A stretch of DNA of 64,000 nt, from assembly GCA_004431415.1 (NCBI GenBank), contig QPMI01000564.1, positions 62,001-126,000 of the forward strand, given 5' to 3'. The stretch comes from Cyanophora paradoxa. Its lineage: Eukaryota > Glaucocystophyceae > Cyanophorales > Cyanophoraceae. Under the pieces are notes generated by a model. That model had not been told where the DNA came from. It searched no databases and worked only from the letters and a program-made list of their open reading frames with translations. Both the position numbers and the translations under genes were made by a program. Below are positions 46,901 to 57,152 of this stretch, one piece after another; position 1 is the stretch's first letter, and the number at the start of each line of letters is the position of its first letter.

Positions 46901-48981
46901 CTGGCGCGCTCCTGCGCCGAGGCGCCGACGGCGCAGACATAGCAGGGCTATATGCGGAAACGAGCGTAGGTTCCCGATTCCAAGGCGCCAATGGAGCCCG
47001 CAACGCGCTATTCAAGTTTCGGACGCAGCTGCTCTGTAGCTCGCTACCAGCGAACGAAGTCCGGGTACGTGACCAGAAGGAACTCTACGCCGCCTGCAAC
47101 CCTGGGGACGCTGTGCGGGCTGCGCCACCAGAACGCCGCTCCCTCGTGCAGAGACTAGCGGCCCGACAGCCTCACAGAACAGCCAGACTGCAACAGAGGC
47201 CTCGCATGCTCAACCAGCAGCGGGCGCCAGCCGCCCGATCCGGGCACCGACGGCTCTCACCGCAGGCCCGACTGAAACTTTCCCGCACGTCTTCCTGTGC
47301 CCGGGTCCGCATGCGGTCGCGCACCGCGCGGAGACTGCTCGCGAACTGAACCGACTTCTGCTCTGCGCATACAGAGAGGCCCACGGCCTCACAGCGCCGC
47401 CAGCAGGAGCCCTCCTTGCTCCCGACCTGGTCCCAATCTTCCTCCGCGTCGCGGACGACGACACCGAGGCGCGCAGCTACGATGGTAGGCCGTACGCGTA
47501 TCCGCGCCTCTGGGTGCTCCAGGGCCTTGCTCCGCAGAGTCTAGAAAGCGCCCTCACACGCTGCCTGAACCTTGCACCCCGGTACGCGGCACGCGCAGCT
47601 AAACGCGTTCGGCAAACGCTTCTGGAACGGGCCCGACGCCTCTGGTCACGTCGCTGCGAAATCAACGCGGAGTGGGAACGCGACTGCCGCGTCTCCCAGG
47701 CCTCAAAGAAGCGACCGCGCCCGCCCCGCACGGGCGCCCGCGCCGAGAGCGGGCCCGCGGCCCCCGGACCTGTAAGGAAGTCTGCGCCGCCTGCGACGGG
47801 CCGATTCGCCTTCACAATCTACTCAACGCCGCTCGGAACGCAGACTGCCCACCGGAGTACGCGGGCTGGAAGGCGGCGCTCCGCGCCCAAGAGCTCTACG
47901 ATTGCGTCAAGGTACGCCCTTGGGAGTCACATCCTAGCCCGCTCTAAACGGTACCCCGAGCCGCGCGAAAGGGGGGGGGGGGGGGGGGGGGCTACGTCGG
48001 GAGGAGACTCTCGACACCACCTACCTACTACTTCACCATACCTAGTCCTCGAGAAACTTACCTGATCTACTCTTAGCCTCGCACACACTAGATATAGCCG
48101 CCCCGACCGACTCGCTGGGCCCGCCCAAGCGAGCGCCTGCCTTGCCTCCCTCTCCCGCTCTGCCCTCCCGCTCGCTCTCTTGGCCCTGCCTCCCATTCAC
48201 GACCTCGCCCGCGCTCCTCGCGCCTCGACAGGGAGGGAACGATGGATCGGAAGGCTTGGCGGAAGGCTTCGGCTGGTCGTTGCACCCACCAGATACCCGG
48301 CCATCGTGCCAGGACCGTGGGTTGAAGGACCGCCGCGGAGGGGGGCTCGCAATTGCCCGCGGCGGGGGTGCGGCGGCTGGTTCGAGGCTGGAAGCCCTGC
48401 TGACCGAGAAATCCGACCCTCCCCCTCCCCGCCACGGCCGGCGCCGACCTTCTCCGTCCCGCCCCACTTCTTCCCCGCAACGTCCCCCTCGCCTCATTCC
48501 CCTCGGCCCCTCTACGCCGACGTGCTTCCACCCGCGCTTCGGGCGAGCGGCCCCCTCGACGCGGAGCCCGCCGCGCTAGCTGTAGTCGCGGCCGCGTCGA
48601 GAGTAGGCAGATTAGACCGCGGGTCCGTCCTGGCTTTCCTACCGTACAGTAGAACAGCCCGCGAGCTCCGGACGTCCCGACGGTCCCTAGGCAGGCAGCA
48701 CTAGCAGTAGTAGTGTTTTAATTTACCTCCCTCTCGTAGACCCTGGGTAGTCCTCTCGGTAGCCTAGTCCTAAGCTAGGCTAGATGTATAGGTAGTAGCT
48801 CTCTGCTCTGGGTTAGCTTTGCTTTAGTTTACGTCTCCTTGACTAGCTCCACCCTGTCCGATGGCTGATAGGTTCCCTACCCGGCGTAACCAGTAGGCTC
48901 ATCTTTCGACTTGACACTTTACGGACTCCTCAGTTCTATCATTAGCCGTATTGTCTCGGTGTGTGCGAATTCACTAATACC
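43924..48981 (+). mobile_element. 5'-truncated non-LTR retrotransposon (LINE), 5058 bp
   Basis: A GC-rich insertion flanked by exact 15-bp repeats. It begins inside a reverse transcriptase domain, which is typical 5' truncation, and ends with about 2.2 kb lacking a recognisable domain, including a G run at about 47971-47990. No poly(A) tail is visible at the 3' end; the last bases are cactaatacc. The orientation is opposite to the integrase gene it interrupts. Confidence 0.85.
43951..46760 (+). pseudogene. LINE reverse transcriptase-RNase H polyprotein remnant
   Basis: RT signatures appear in shifting frames: ELECGLPQGGIESPLHW (about 44020-44075), the catalytic SAYADDTQW (about 44205-44230), and a thumb region FKLLGVYLTANLSWKEQI (about 44415). 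A connection region (MAKNQITDLLVRLCG onward) leads to an RNase H domain: AWTDGSLKEG, INKAELQAAL, LHVDNMNAIRWY and a terminal Asp/Ala-rich segment between about 46245 and 46720. Several frameshifts break the frame, so the copy is dead. It copied itself by target-primed reverse transcription, which explains the 15-bp duplication. Confidence 0.8.
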
Positions 48982-48996
48982 CGAATACCATCTAAG
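48982..48996. repeat. 15-bp target site duplication, right
   Basis: gaataccatctaagt, pair of 43909-43923. Confidence 0.9.
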
Positions 48997-49940
48997 TAAG
49001 CCATCGACTTCTTAAACTTCTCGTCTTCTAAACCTATAATTTCTCTATAATGCTCATCTGTGGTTTCTGCGGGTTTTCTTTTAGTCGCCGAATGGACAGT
49101 ATGGTTATAATTATACTCTATGTCTCCCAATACATCAAAGAATCGCGCTGTGTTATTTGCTATGCAATAGTTCGTAATCAATCGTTTGATCTGCTTGTTA
49201 AACGCTTCTATTCTACCCTGACTCCGATGATCTGCGACATCGCTAATCTGATGATCGATGAACTTCTTAGCAAGGTATTTAGTAAACATAGTATTAGTAA
49301 ATTCGCTCCCGCTATCACTTTGGACGCGTGCAATAGGTCGTGGCACTCTCTTTTGTAGCTGTTCGAATGCGGCAAGAGTCGTAATAGCGCTCTTATCTCT
49401 CATCGGAATAATATAACCTGTTCTAAGCGTTGATTCCATAGCCGACATAAACGTATCGTATCCGTCATTTTGCTTCTTATAAGCCGGGAAAAAACAGAAG
49501 ATCGATAACGTAGGTATCGAGAGGCTGCCTAATTGGGATCATCGGGTCTCTCTTTCTTGAAAGGGTCGGCGCGTTAATCTGAACGACTTCCTGTTTATCA
49601 TACCATTCCCTCATCTTCTTATAATCTTCATCCGGTAACTCCTTCCTCATCGCTCCGAAACCCTTGTAACCGGTGCGCGGATCGTAAAACTTCTTAGCAA
49701 TCTTAGATTCTTTCGTTACAGTATCAGTAGGCAATGCCTCCGGGATCAGTTCTTTAACTATCTCAGACTTCTTTAAAATTCGTGTGTTCTTTTCCTCCAC
49801 AGGAATGGTTATAGGTAGCATGTTACCCTGATCTTCTTTAAGGCTCTTCTTTACGATCTTAGGAATGGGTCTTAATCCTATCTGTGCTGACGGCATCTTT
49901 ACCTTATTTCCGTAATTTAATTTTTCTATATAATTCATAA

Positions 49941-50342
49941 ATGAACCATCGGGGCTTCCATGTAATGTTAGATTACAAGTTTTCGAATCCACTAATTACG
50001 GGAGTGGACAACTTAGAGACCACAACGAAATGGTTAATGCATTTTTTACAGGATATTATACAAGAACAAGGTATACGAGTAGTCCACAAGCATTACGAGA
50101 TTTTCGATGGTGGTCTTTCGCCTCCGGGTTTTACATTAGTTCTCCTATTAGATGAAAGTCACTGCACCGCTCATTGTTACTCAGACGAGGGCATGTTAGC
50201 CATCGATATATTCAGTTGCGGAAGGGACGCCGAGCGAAAGACATGTAATATATCATGTTTAATAGAAGAGAGGATAATAGGTATCTTTGGTGGATCTCCG
50301 CAAACGGAGAGACATAAGCTATCGAGATTTCCGACACGGTAA
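49941..50342 (+). CDS. speH-like: S-adenosylmethionine decarboxylase (SpeH-type), 133 aa
   Basis: It starts MNHRGFHVMLDYKF at ATG 49941, the usual opening of short prokaryotic-type AdoMet decarboxylases. The self-cleavage and active-site motifs are intact: LDESHCTAH with Ser73 (pyruvoyl precursor) and His78, and IDIFSCGR with Cys93. The spacings Ser-5-His-15-Cys equal those of the known Ser63/His68/Cys83 enzymes. Such enzymes make decarboxylated AdoMet, the aminopropyl donor for spermidine. Length is normal for the family. It is intronless, of viral-like base composition and divergent from Int3, so it belongs to segment C rather than the host. It could support polyamine supply during infection or compact viral DNA; this is inference. 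A neofunctionalised decarboxylase acting on another amino acid is possible. Confidence 0.85.
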   Translation: MNHRGFHVMLDYKFSNPLITGVDNLETTTKWLMHFLQDIIQEQGIRVVHKHYEIFDGGLSPPGFTLVLLLDESHCTAHCYSDEGMLAIDIFSCGRDAERKTCNISCLIEERIIGIFGGSPQTERHKLSRFPTR

Positions 50343-50391
50343 TAAGTGGTAAAAGAAGATGTAACAGGTTAATTTATGTATTTTCAGTGTA

Positions 50392-50484
50392 GTGTAACAG
50401 GTGTAACAGGTTCTCCCCAAAGTTCCAAGCCGCCGACCTCCTCCTAGGGGAAAGTTTGGGATGAACCCGTTACACCTGTTACAC
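50392..50484. repeat. GTAACAGG hairpin, whole copy
   Basis: Left arm gtgtaacaggtgtaacaggtt (50392-50412) pairs with 50464-50484, with one mismatch; a second inner stem joins ccccaaag and ctttggg-type sequences. It lies 50 bp after the decarboxylase stop. Confidence 0.8.
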
Positions 50485-50559
50485 ATACCATTATCAGTAA
50501 GAACCCATTAAAATAACATAATCTCAGTCATAAAGAATACTATAAGTAATCATAAAGTA

Positions 50560-52856
50560 TCATATATTTTTTTTTTTGGAAAGTCTGCTCCATTCGTACA
50601 CACATGACAGCAGTCCCCCGCTCCGCGCCTACCGGATACTGGGAAAGCCAAGCTACACTGAGGAAAAGGGCGAGCTCGGTTCTATAGCTTGTTGTCGTAG
50701 TCGAGCTGATGCTGAAGCTGTAGCCGTCAGGTCGCCCCCAACACATAATATGCGCCGGTCCTCAAGTAGGAGGCGTAGGCATGCTGAGCTACACGGTCCT
50801 AGATGCCCTCTTGCTGGTTCTAAAACATGGCCGCGGGTCGCTCGTGAGGGGGGTAGTTGAGAGAGGAGGTGGGGAGGGAGAGATGGGAGGGTAGGTTCAG
50901 GTTGTTGCGCTGGGTCGTGAATCGCGCCGCCCAAGTCCACGGGTGCGGCGGGGTGTTGGGAGCAGGTCGTCGCTGGCCGAACGTGGGGAGCCGAAGCTCC
51001 TAAACCTCGGCCTTACGGGCCCGGCTGGGCCCTGCCGACGCCGCGTTCGAGTCTCCTCCAGCTTGGCCTCCTCCCGCTCCCGTCGCCGCCGTGGGGTCCT
51101 GAGCGGGCGCGTCCTTACCTATGCGCGCACCCTCGTCCTAGCCCCGCCCCCCCCCCCCCGGCCCCCCCCCCCCCCCCCCCTGTCCTAACTACAGGCCTAG
51201 TCTACTTTGCAGGTCGAAGGCAAAAAATTTCAAAAAAGCCTTCGTTCAGACAGAGGGGCGGGCCCAGGCAGGAGAACAATTTTGTTCAAGTCTAGTCCTT
51301 CTAACGGAAAAGGGAACAGGAGAGAGCAAGCTGCTCAGAAAGTCGGCCACAGGTCTGGGCCCGTGGCTCTAGAAAGGGCGGCGGCTGCCGCGGTGCAGGC
51401 ACGGCGGCAGCCGCACGCACGTTGCCGGCGGGATGGAAGGCAGCGGCCTCCGCGCGGGCGGGGCGGGGGGTGGCAAAGCGAGGCGACGGCGACGGCCGCA
51501 CGCGCCCGGGGGCGGCGGGCCTGCGGGTGGCGGAGCAAGGCGACGGGTGAGCGGGGCGGCGGCCGCCGCGAGAACGGGGCGGGGGGTGGCAAAGCGAGGC
51601 GACGGCGACGGCCGCACGCACCCGAGGGGCGGCGGCCTGCGGGGTGGCGGAGCAAGGCGACGGGTGAGCGGGGCGGCGGCCGCCGCGAGAACGGGGCGGG
51701 GGGTGGCAAAGCGAGGCGACGGCGACGGCCGCACGCGCCCGAGGGGCCGGCGGGCCGGCGGGGCAAGGCGACGGGCGAGCGGGGAGACGGCAGCGGCGCC
51801 TCCGGAAGTGCGGGGTAGCCCCGCGAACCAGCGCGAGAGAGGGTGCCTTGGGCCCGCCGCAGGGCCCGGGGCCCGAAGGGCCGGCGGGGCGGGTGCGCGG
51901 GGAGGCGGCAAGAGGAGGAACGTGAGGGGCGGGGGAGGGAGCAGCGGCAGGAGGCGGCGGCGGCGGCGAGGTGAACACGTTCGCGCCAAGGTAGAAAGAG
52001 CTCGCGCTGTGCGGATTGTGAGCAGCTGAGAGCTGAGAGGACTCGCGGGGGGCGAACTTCGAGCCCGAGGGCAGGATGCGGCGTCGGGGCGCGGTGACGG
52101 CGGCGGCGCGGCGCCGGCGGTCGGTGTGGTTGAGCTGCGCTGCAAGATCTAGAGGATCAGCTGAGGGCTGGGAGATAACTCGCGGGCGGCGGACCAGGGC
52201 CCGGCGGGCGGGATGCGGGGCGGGGCGCGGCGCTGGCGGCGCCGGCGGCTGGGGGAGATCAGCTGCGAGCGGGGGACTCGCGGGCGGCGGGCCCTCGAGC
52301 TCACAGGCAGAGTGCGGCGGCGGGGCGCGGCGTCAACTGCCGCATCGGCGGCCGAAGCGATCGAGCTCGCGCTGCGAGGGGATCAGCTGAGAGCCGACAG
52401 AGCGCGAGGGATGCGGACCAGCAAGCGGCAGCTGTGAGACGGCGCGTCCGGGGGAGCCCTAGCGGACAGACAAAGTGAGGGCGCGGCGGGGCAGTGTGCG
52501 TCGGTTAGGCAGTGGACGCGCCAGGCGGGCGGGGCGCACAAGAAGGCGATAGAGCCGAATGTGAAGGCGTGCCAGGCGCAGGTATGACGCCGTCCGCCCC
52601 GGAATTGGGGAATGCCGACATCTAACGGACAAGGTGAGCAAGCGACGTGCCGGCTGGGCGCGTGGAACAGACCGACGAGGCAGAGGAAGGCGTAGTCATT
52701 GGAGCAGACAAAGCTGTTGCCGCGCGGGTGAGATTGGCGAAGTCTGGGCAAGGCGCGCCGGCGGAGCGGCACGCGGCGGCGGCGCCTCCGCGGGGCGAAG
52801 CAGGGGACTGGCGACAATGAATAGCGCTCTGCGGTGCACAAACGAAAGCTTCGCAA
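50560..52856. other. GC-rich block inserted between hairpin copies
   Basis: Abrupt rise in GC after a T run at about 50566-50577 (ending ggaaagtctgctcc). I see no coding motif; long open frames here are a by-product of GC content. It has a C run (about 51145-51180), Gly/Ala/Arg-coding simple sequence and a 117-bp tandem array. It is probably host DNA or a non-coding mobile element. Confidence 0.45.
51455..51785. repeat. 117-bp tandem repeat, about three copies
   Basis: The marker ggtggcaaagcgaggcgacg recurs at about 51470, 51586 and 51703. Confidence 0.8.
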
Positions 52857-52860
52857 AACT

Positions 52861-52924
52861 CCCAAACCGCCGACCTCCTCCTAGGGGAAAGTTTGGGATG
52901 AACCTGTTACACCTGTTACACATA
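52861..52924. repeat. GTAACAGG hairpin, right half only
   Basis: Matches 50425-50487 (gccgacctcctcctagggga, then the cctgttacacctgttacac arm). The left arm is missing and replaced by the GC-rich block. Confidence 0.75.
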
Positions 52925-53509
52925 GAAAATACCATTATAATAACACAAGATCTATTTAGAATACTATAATATCCTTATTGTATTACACGTCACGCGCTCC
53001 TTACAGCACATTGTAGCTGTTTACAACGCGCCATATCCGCTCCATATACGATACGCATTTAATCCACAGAACATTTTATTATTTTTCGATGGAATTTCAT
53101 TATAATTTCATACATATTTCTTGTATAATTAAATACATATTTTTCAAAGTATTTCATTATAATGCATACACATATTATTTCCATATCATTATACACGATA
53201 ATGCGTAATATCACACATAGAGAAAGCCCGCGTTTTATCAGGAGGCGTGATATAATTTAAATAAGTTTAAAATCCACCTCAAATACAAATGATTACGAGA
53301 GATAGAGGTAAAATATATCGGAGATACGAATAAATTAAATTTCAGTAAGGGTTACGTTAGTAATTTATACGAAATACGCACATAAAAGACAAGAATAAAG
53401 GATAAATACACATAAATATACGTAAAATATGCAATAAATATAGGTAAAATATAAACAAAATATAATTAAACTTAGCCGAGGGATAAAACGCGGGCTTTCT
53501 CTATGTGTG
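52925..53509. other. AT-rich segment with 28-bp inverted repeat
   Basis: No gene is seen. It contains acagcacattgtagctgttta (as near 12.07 kb), AT-rich DNA, then exact 28-bp inverted repeats at 53212-53239 and 53482-53509 (cacacatagagaaagcccgc...). The right arm is preceded by cgagggataa, also found in the 12.28-kb hairpin. It abuts LINE sequence at 53510. Confidence 0.5.
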
Positions 53510-53958
53510 GCGTAGAGGCAGACAATGCTGTATGCGTTGGTGTCGCTGGAGAGGCGAAGTAGTGAAGCATCGTGCGGCCGCAGGCCCGGCGTGGGCGGGA
53601 GGGGCACGAGCGTGGCTGTGGCACCGGGGAGGGCCGGGATGGCTTTGCGGACGAGGAAACCGGTGCCTCGGCTCCAGACGTTGGGTTTGAGCTCTGCGGC
53701 GGGCGGGATGAGCACGCGCCAGGATGATTCGATGCGCTGCGTAAGGGCTGCGATCTGCTTCGGATTGAGCCGGTGGTCAACGATGCCGAGGACGTCCACT
53801 TTGGTGCGCTTGAGCCATCCGGTGAGCCAGATGCGCCGCGGTATGCCTGCGAGGCTTTCGACATTCAAAAAGGCGACCGTGAGCAGCGGGCGGGGCGTCG
53901 GTGCGTCCGGGGGCGCATCCGACGGGGCGGCTGCTGTCTCTGCTGAGGTGGCGGGCAT
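53510..53958 (-). pseudogene. LINE endonuclease (EEP-type) N-terminal fragment
   Basis: The frame reads LLTVAFLNVESLAGIPRRIW, then VDVLGIVDHRLNP and SRGTGFLVRK. This is the opening of an endonuclease/exonuclease/phosphatase domain as found at the start of LINE ORF2 (N-V-E-S-L, D-V-L-G-I-x-D-H, G-T-G-F-L-V). It stops at the AT-rich inverted repeat at 53509, so the catalytic C-terminal half is absent. Base composition is host-like. Whether it belongs to the same LINE family as the 44-49 kb copy cannot be told, since that copy lacks this region. Confidence 0.6.
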
Positions 53959-53959
53959 G

Positions 53960-54512
53960 GGGCCGCGGCTGGGCGGTCGATGTTCGCTGGGTTTGGAGTT
54001 CGGTCGGGCTGGACTACGGAGCGTCGGCCGCGCGAGTTTTGGGACCAGCCACGTGCAGTGCTAGCAGGCACCCGCGTTGGGGAAGCCCCACTGCGCCGGC
54101 TTACTCGCTCGCGGGCCTTCGCTCAATTTTCCGGGGTACCGGCTCCCTCGGATCGACCGATGCTATAGCTACGTATTTTAATTTAATTTAGATTTATGCA
54201 TGCTCGCGCATGCGCATGTTGTCGTCGGTATCGAAACCCTTTCGTATGAGAGCGACGTCAGATTCAACGTCTCTCACTAGCTGTAACTCGATCTAGATCT
54301 ATATAGCTACGGCTTTATTACTAATTTAGGTAGGTATGAAGGCCATTTGAATTCGAAGCTGCTTCTATTTCTCATTGAATAAGAATGCGTACACGCGGAA
54401 ACGCATGTCGAAGCGATGGGATCACCGGTACCGGACCGGATGCGCATATGCATGCCTGCACGCGTATGTACGCACGATGACAGCGCTGCGCTTTCACTAT
54501 ATATAAAATAAC
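53960..54512. other. Spacer between LINE fragment and host gene
   Basis: No gene is seen. GC-rich at first, then AT-richer (about 54165-54510) with short palindromes such as gcatgctcgcgcatgc. Confidence 0.4.
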
Positions 54513-56256
54513 TCACACTGATGCTACCTCAAAAATCTCGAGCTGCGGGGTGCGCTCGTAGGAGAAGCGGCGGGGCAGCCCCCCCACGTCGAAGCGCCGG
54601 CCCATGAGGCGGGCGCCGGCCCCGGCGCCGTGCTCCGCTGGCCCGCCCCGACTGGGCGGACTCCAGGGGCCGGGTCCGAGGCGCCATGGGACGCCGTCTG
54701 GGGCCGCCCCCCGCGTGAGCGCGACGCCAACGGCAGCGGCGGCGGCCTCGGGCCCGCGCACCCTCAGCCAGCTCGAAGCAGCTCCGGAAGAAGTCGTAGG
54801 CGGGCGACGCGGGGCTCAGCGTATCGACGCTGAAGTTCACCCGGCGCTCCTGCGCGGCGCGGCGCGGCGGGCCCTCGGCGGCGGCGGGGCGGGCGGAGCA
54901 GGAGGGGGCTGGAGGGGCCCGGGCCGCGGCGCCGGCTCACCAGGGCGACGAGGGCGGTGGTCCCGCGGGGGCACCAGGCCAGCAGCTTCCTGTGCCGGCG
55001 CGGGCGGCGGCTCAGGGCGGATCCCGGAGGGCGGCCCTCCCATAGAAGGCAAGCAACTAAAGCTTAAGCTCGAGATCGGCCTCGGGGTCCCACCGCCCTC
55101 CTGCCCAACCCTGGCCGGGGGCGCGCCTCAGCATGCGGAAGAAGTCGTCCGTGAGCTCGTCGTCGTACACCACTGCGGGCGATATCGGCTTCAGCACCGG
55201 AACTCAAGAGGAGGCGGGGGGGGGGGGGGGGAAGGGGGGGAGAACGGGGGGTAGCGGTGCCACATGTTGGCGCGAGCGGGCGACCTCAGGGAAGGGGACG
55301 GGAAAGGGGGCGAGCGGGAGGGGGGGGGGGGAAGGGGTAGCGAGGGGGGGGAGAAGGGGGGGAGGGGGGGGGGGGTTGGTGGGGGGGAAGAAGAGGAGGA
55401 TGGGGGAGGGAGGGGGAAGGGGGAAGGGGAAGGGATGGAGACATCTCGGGGGAAGGGGGAAAGGGTTCTCAGGAAGAGGACGGGGGCGGGGGGCGGGGGC
55501 CGGGGGGGTGGAGGCGAGAGGCCCCACCGTCCGCGGCGAGGAGGGCGGGGCGCCCGCCCCGAAGGGCCTCCAGGTCCTCCTCGGTCCAGCCGAGCCGGCC
55601 CTGCGCACGCGCGGATGATGAGGCGGGGGGGCGGGGCAGGCGGGGCCGCGGGGAGGGGGGCGGCGTGCGCGTGAGTGCGCGTACCCCGCCGAGGGGGGGC
55701 GGCCAGTCCCGCGACCAGTCGAGCACGCGCGCCGCGGCCGCGGAGGGCCCGTGCCTGTACCCCGCCGCGTTCCGGGCCGCGTTCCGCTCTGCCAGCTCGA
55801 CGATCCCCTCCTTGTAGTCTGCTCTGCGGAGTCAGAGCGCGGCTCTGCGCGCGCGGGCCGCGGGTGGGCACCGGTGAGGAAGACGCGGCGCGCCACTCGA
55901 GCCGCGGCGATGCCGGAGAGACCCGGGCCGCTGCCCAACTCCAGCGCCGCCCGCCCCGCCAGCCACTCGGCCTGCAGCCGCGCGCGGTCAGGCGGCGCTG
56001 GGGCGAGGGCGCGCCGCGAGGGATCAGGGGGCGCCGCGCCGCACGTTTGCGAGAACAAAGTCAGCGAGGAGCAGAGAGGCCATCCAAACCTGCGCCCCGA
56101 CCATCGAGAGCGGCGTCGCGAGCCGGTGCTGCGCGAGCGACGGGGTGGGCCCGGGGCGGCGGGGGCAGGTGAGGCGAGGCGAGGTGAGGTTCGAGACATG
56201 CGCCCACCTCGATCTCAATCTTGTTCCGCCGCTTCGACGATGCAGCTGCAACTGCT
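54513..56256 (-). CDS. Host METTL22-like protein methyltransferase, intron-containing
   Basis: Exons read on the minus strand: KIEIE (ending 56208), a 79-bp GT-AG intron (56129-56207), then HRLATPLSMVGAQVWMASLL and LADFVLAN; AALELGSGPGLSGIAAARVA and RRVFLT (SAM-binding motif I, about 55860-55960); DYKEGIVELAERNAARN and VLDWSRDW (about 55690-55815); VVYDDELTDDFFRMLR (about 55110-55190); NFSVDTLSPASPAYDFFRSC (about 54780-54840); and FSYERTPQLEIFEV at the end. This order matches the METTL21/22 group (Methyltransf_16), seven-beta-strand enzymes that methylate protein lysines. Joining exon 1 to exon 2 gives IEIEHRLATPL, closely matching the METTL22 pattern. It is on host DNA, in contrast to intronless viral genes. 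The 5' start and some splice sites are uncertain. Confidence 0.7.
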
Positions 56257-57152
56257 TCCCGACCGCCGCTCACCCGCGCCGCGGGCGGCTCGAGCTCGGC
56301 CCCTCCGCCAGCGCCGGGGCTGCACGCCAGATCGCTTTCTTCGTCTGCGCATGATCACGCAGAGCGGCTGCACGCGCGCACGGCGCCAAGCACACCTACG
56401 AAGTGGAAAGCGGTCACGTGGACCGCGCCGCCGTCGCCGCGGACGTCCACGTGCACATCGCTCAGAACTGGGGCCTGCCGCGCGGTCAGCGATGCCGATC
56501 GAGGCTGCTCGGAAGCGGTCGCGGGGACAAACTTCGAACGCGTCGTCCAGCTCCTCCGCGCGGTGTCGCGTGCATGGACGCGTTCTATGCGCGTTGTGCG
56601 GTCGCCTCGGAACTTCAACATCCCCGTCGGCGTCGACATCGGGTCTTCCGCTCATTTTCGGGGGGTACCAGTAGTGGCTCCGAGGCTCCCCGCCCCGCCG
56701 AAGCACGGGCGATCGTCAGCCACCACGTCTGCGTATCGGCTCGTCGCCTCTTTGCAGTGCGAAATCTAGACGGTGCGCCCGCGCGCTGTGGGCTGCCGTG
56801 CGGGTCTCATTAGGCACCGTCGCCGGCGGCCCGCGGCTCGCTGACTTTCGACCATCACCCTCGAAGCGCAGAGCGTGCCTTGGAGTGCATTCGCGGCGCC
56901 GACGCGAGCGTCGGTGCGCGCCGAAGCGCGGATCCCGGAGTTGCACCTTCGACGACCTAGGCCTCGCCGCCGCGCCGTGCGGCTTAACGTCAACGCGGTT
57001 TTACACTTTGGTATGTATACTTTGACATTCCCGCGCTCCTAGCGCATACTCACCCTAGATTGCGTACGCGTGTATGCAAATGCGCGTGCGCAGTGCCGTC
57101 GACCGCGGCCGCGGCCGCGGCGCCCACTTCCCGCGGCCGAAGAGCAGTTGCA
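56257..57152. other. GC-rich spacer between host genes
   Basis: Open frames occur in most phases because of high GC, but none shows a recognisable domain. It may hold first exons or promoters of the divergent host genes. Confidence 0.3.

Larger units (their letters stand above)
43422..49896 (-). pseudogene. Int3: retroviral-type integrase split by a LINE and one frameshift
   Basis: The gene begins at ATG 49896 (MPSAQIGLRPIPKIVKK, after aaag). The N-terminal part has AKKFYDPRTGYKG and VVQINAPTLSRKRD. An extra base in a T/C run near 49487-49493 shifts the frame inside LLFFP. The core continues with QSDSGSEFTN and GRIEAFNKQI, so the second Asp and the Glu are intact. At 48997 the gene is cut by a retroelement (43924-48981) and resumes after its target repeat with GMFVRVRIEKNPFAKQG down to 43422. 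Its closest match in the window is Int1. It is divergent from the AdoMet decarboxylase gene, with 44 bp between starts. Confidence 0.85.

Noticed and set aside
49897-49992. Longer N-terminus for Int3 starting at 49992
   Set aside because: That codon is GTG and lies inside the divergent decarboxylase gene; ATG 49896 follows the usual aaag and matches the starts of the other integrases.
51207-52145. Several frames of 140-260 codons on both strands
   Set aside because: They are products of GC-rich tandem repeats with Arg/Ala/Pro/Gly composition and no recognisable domain.
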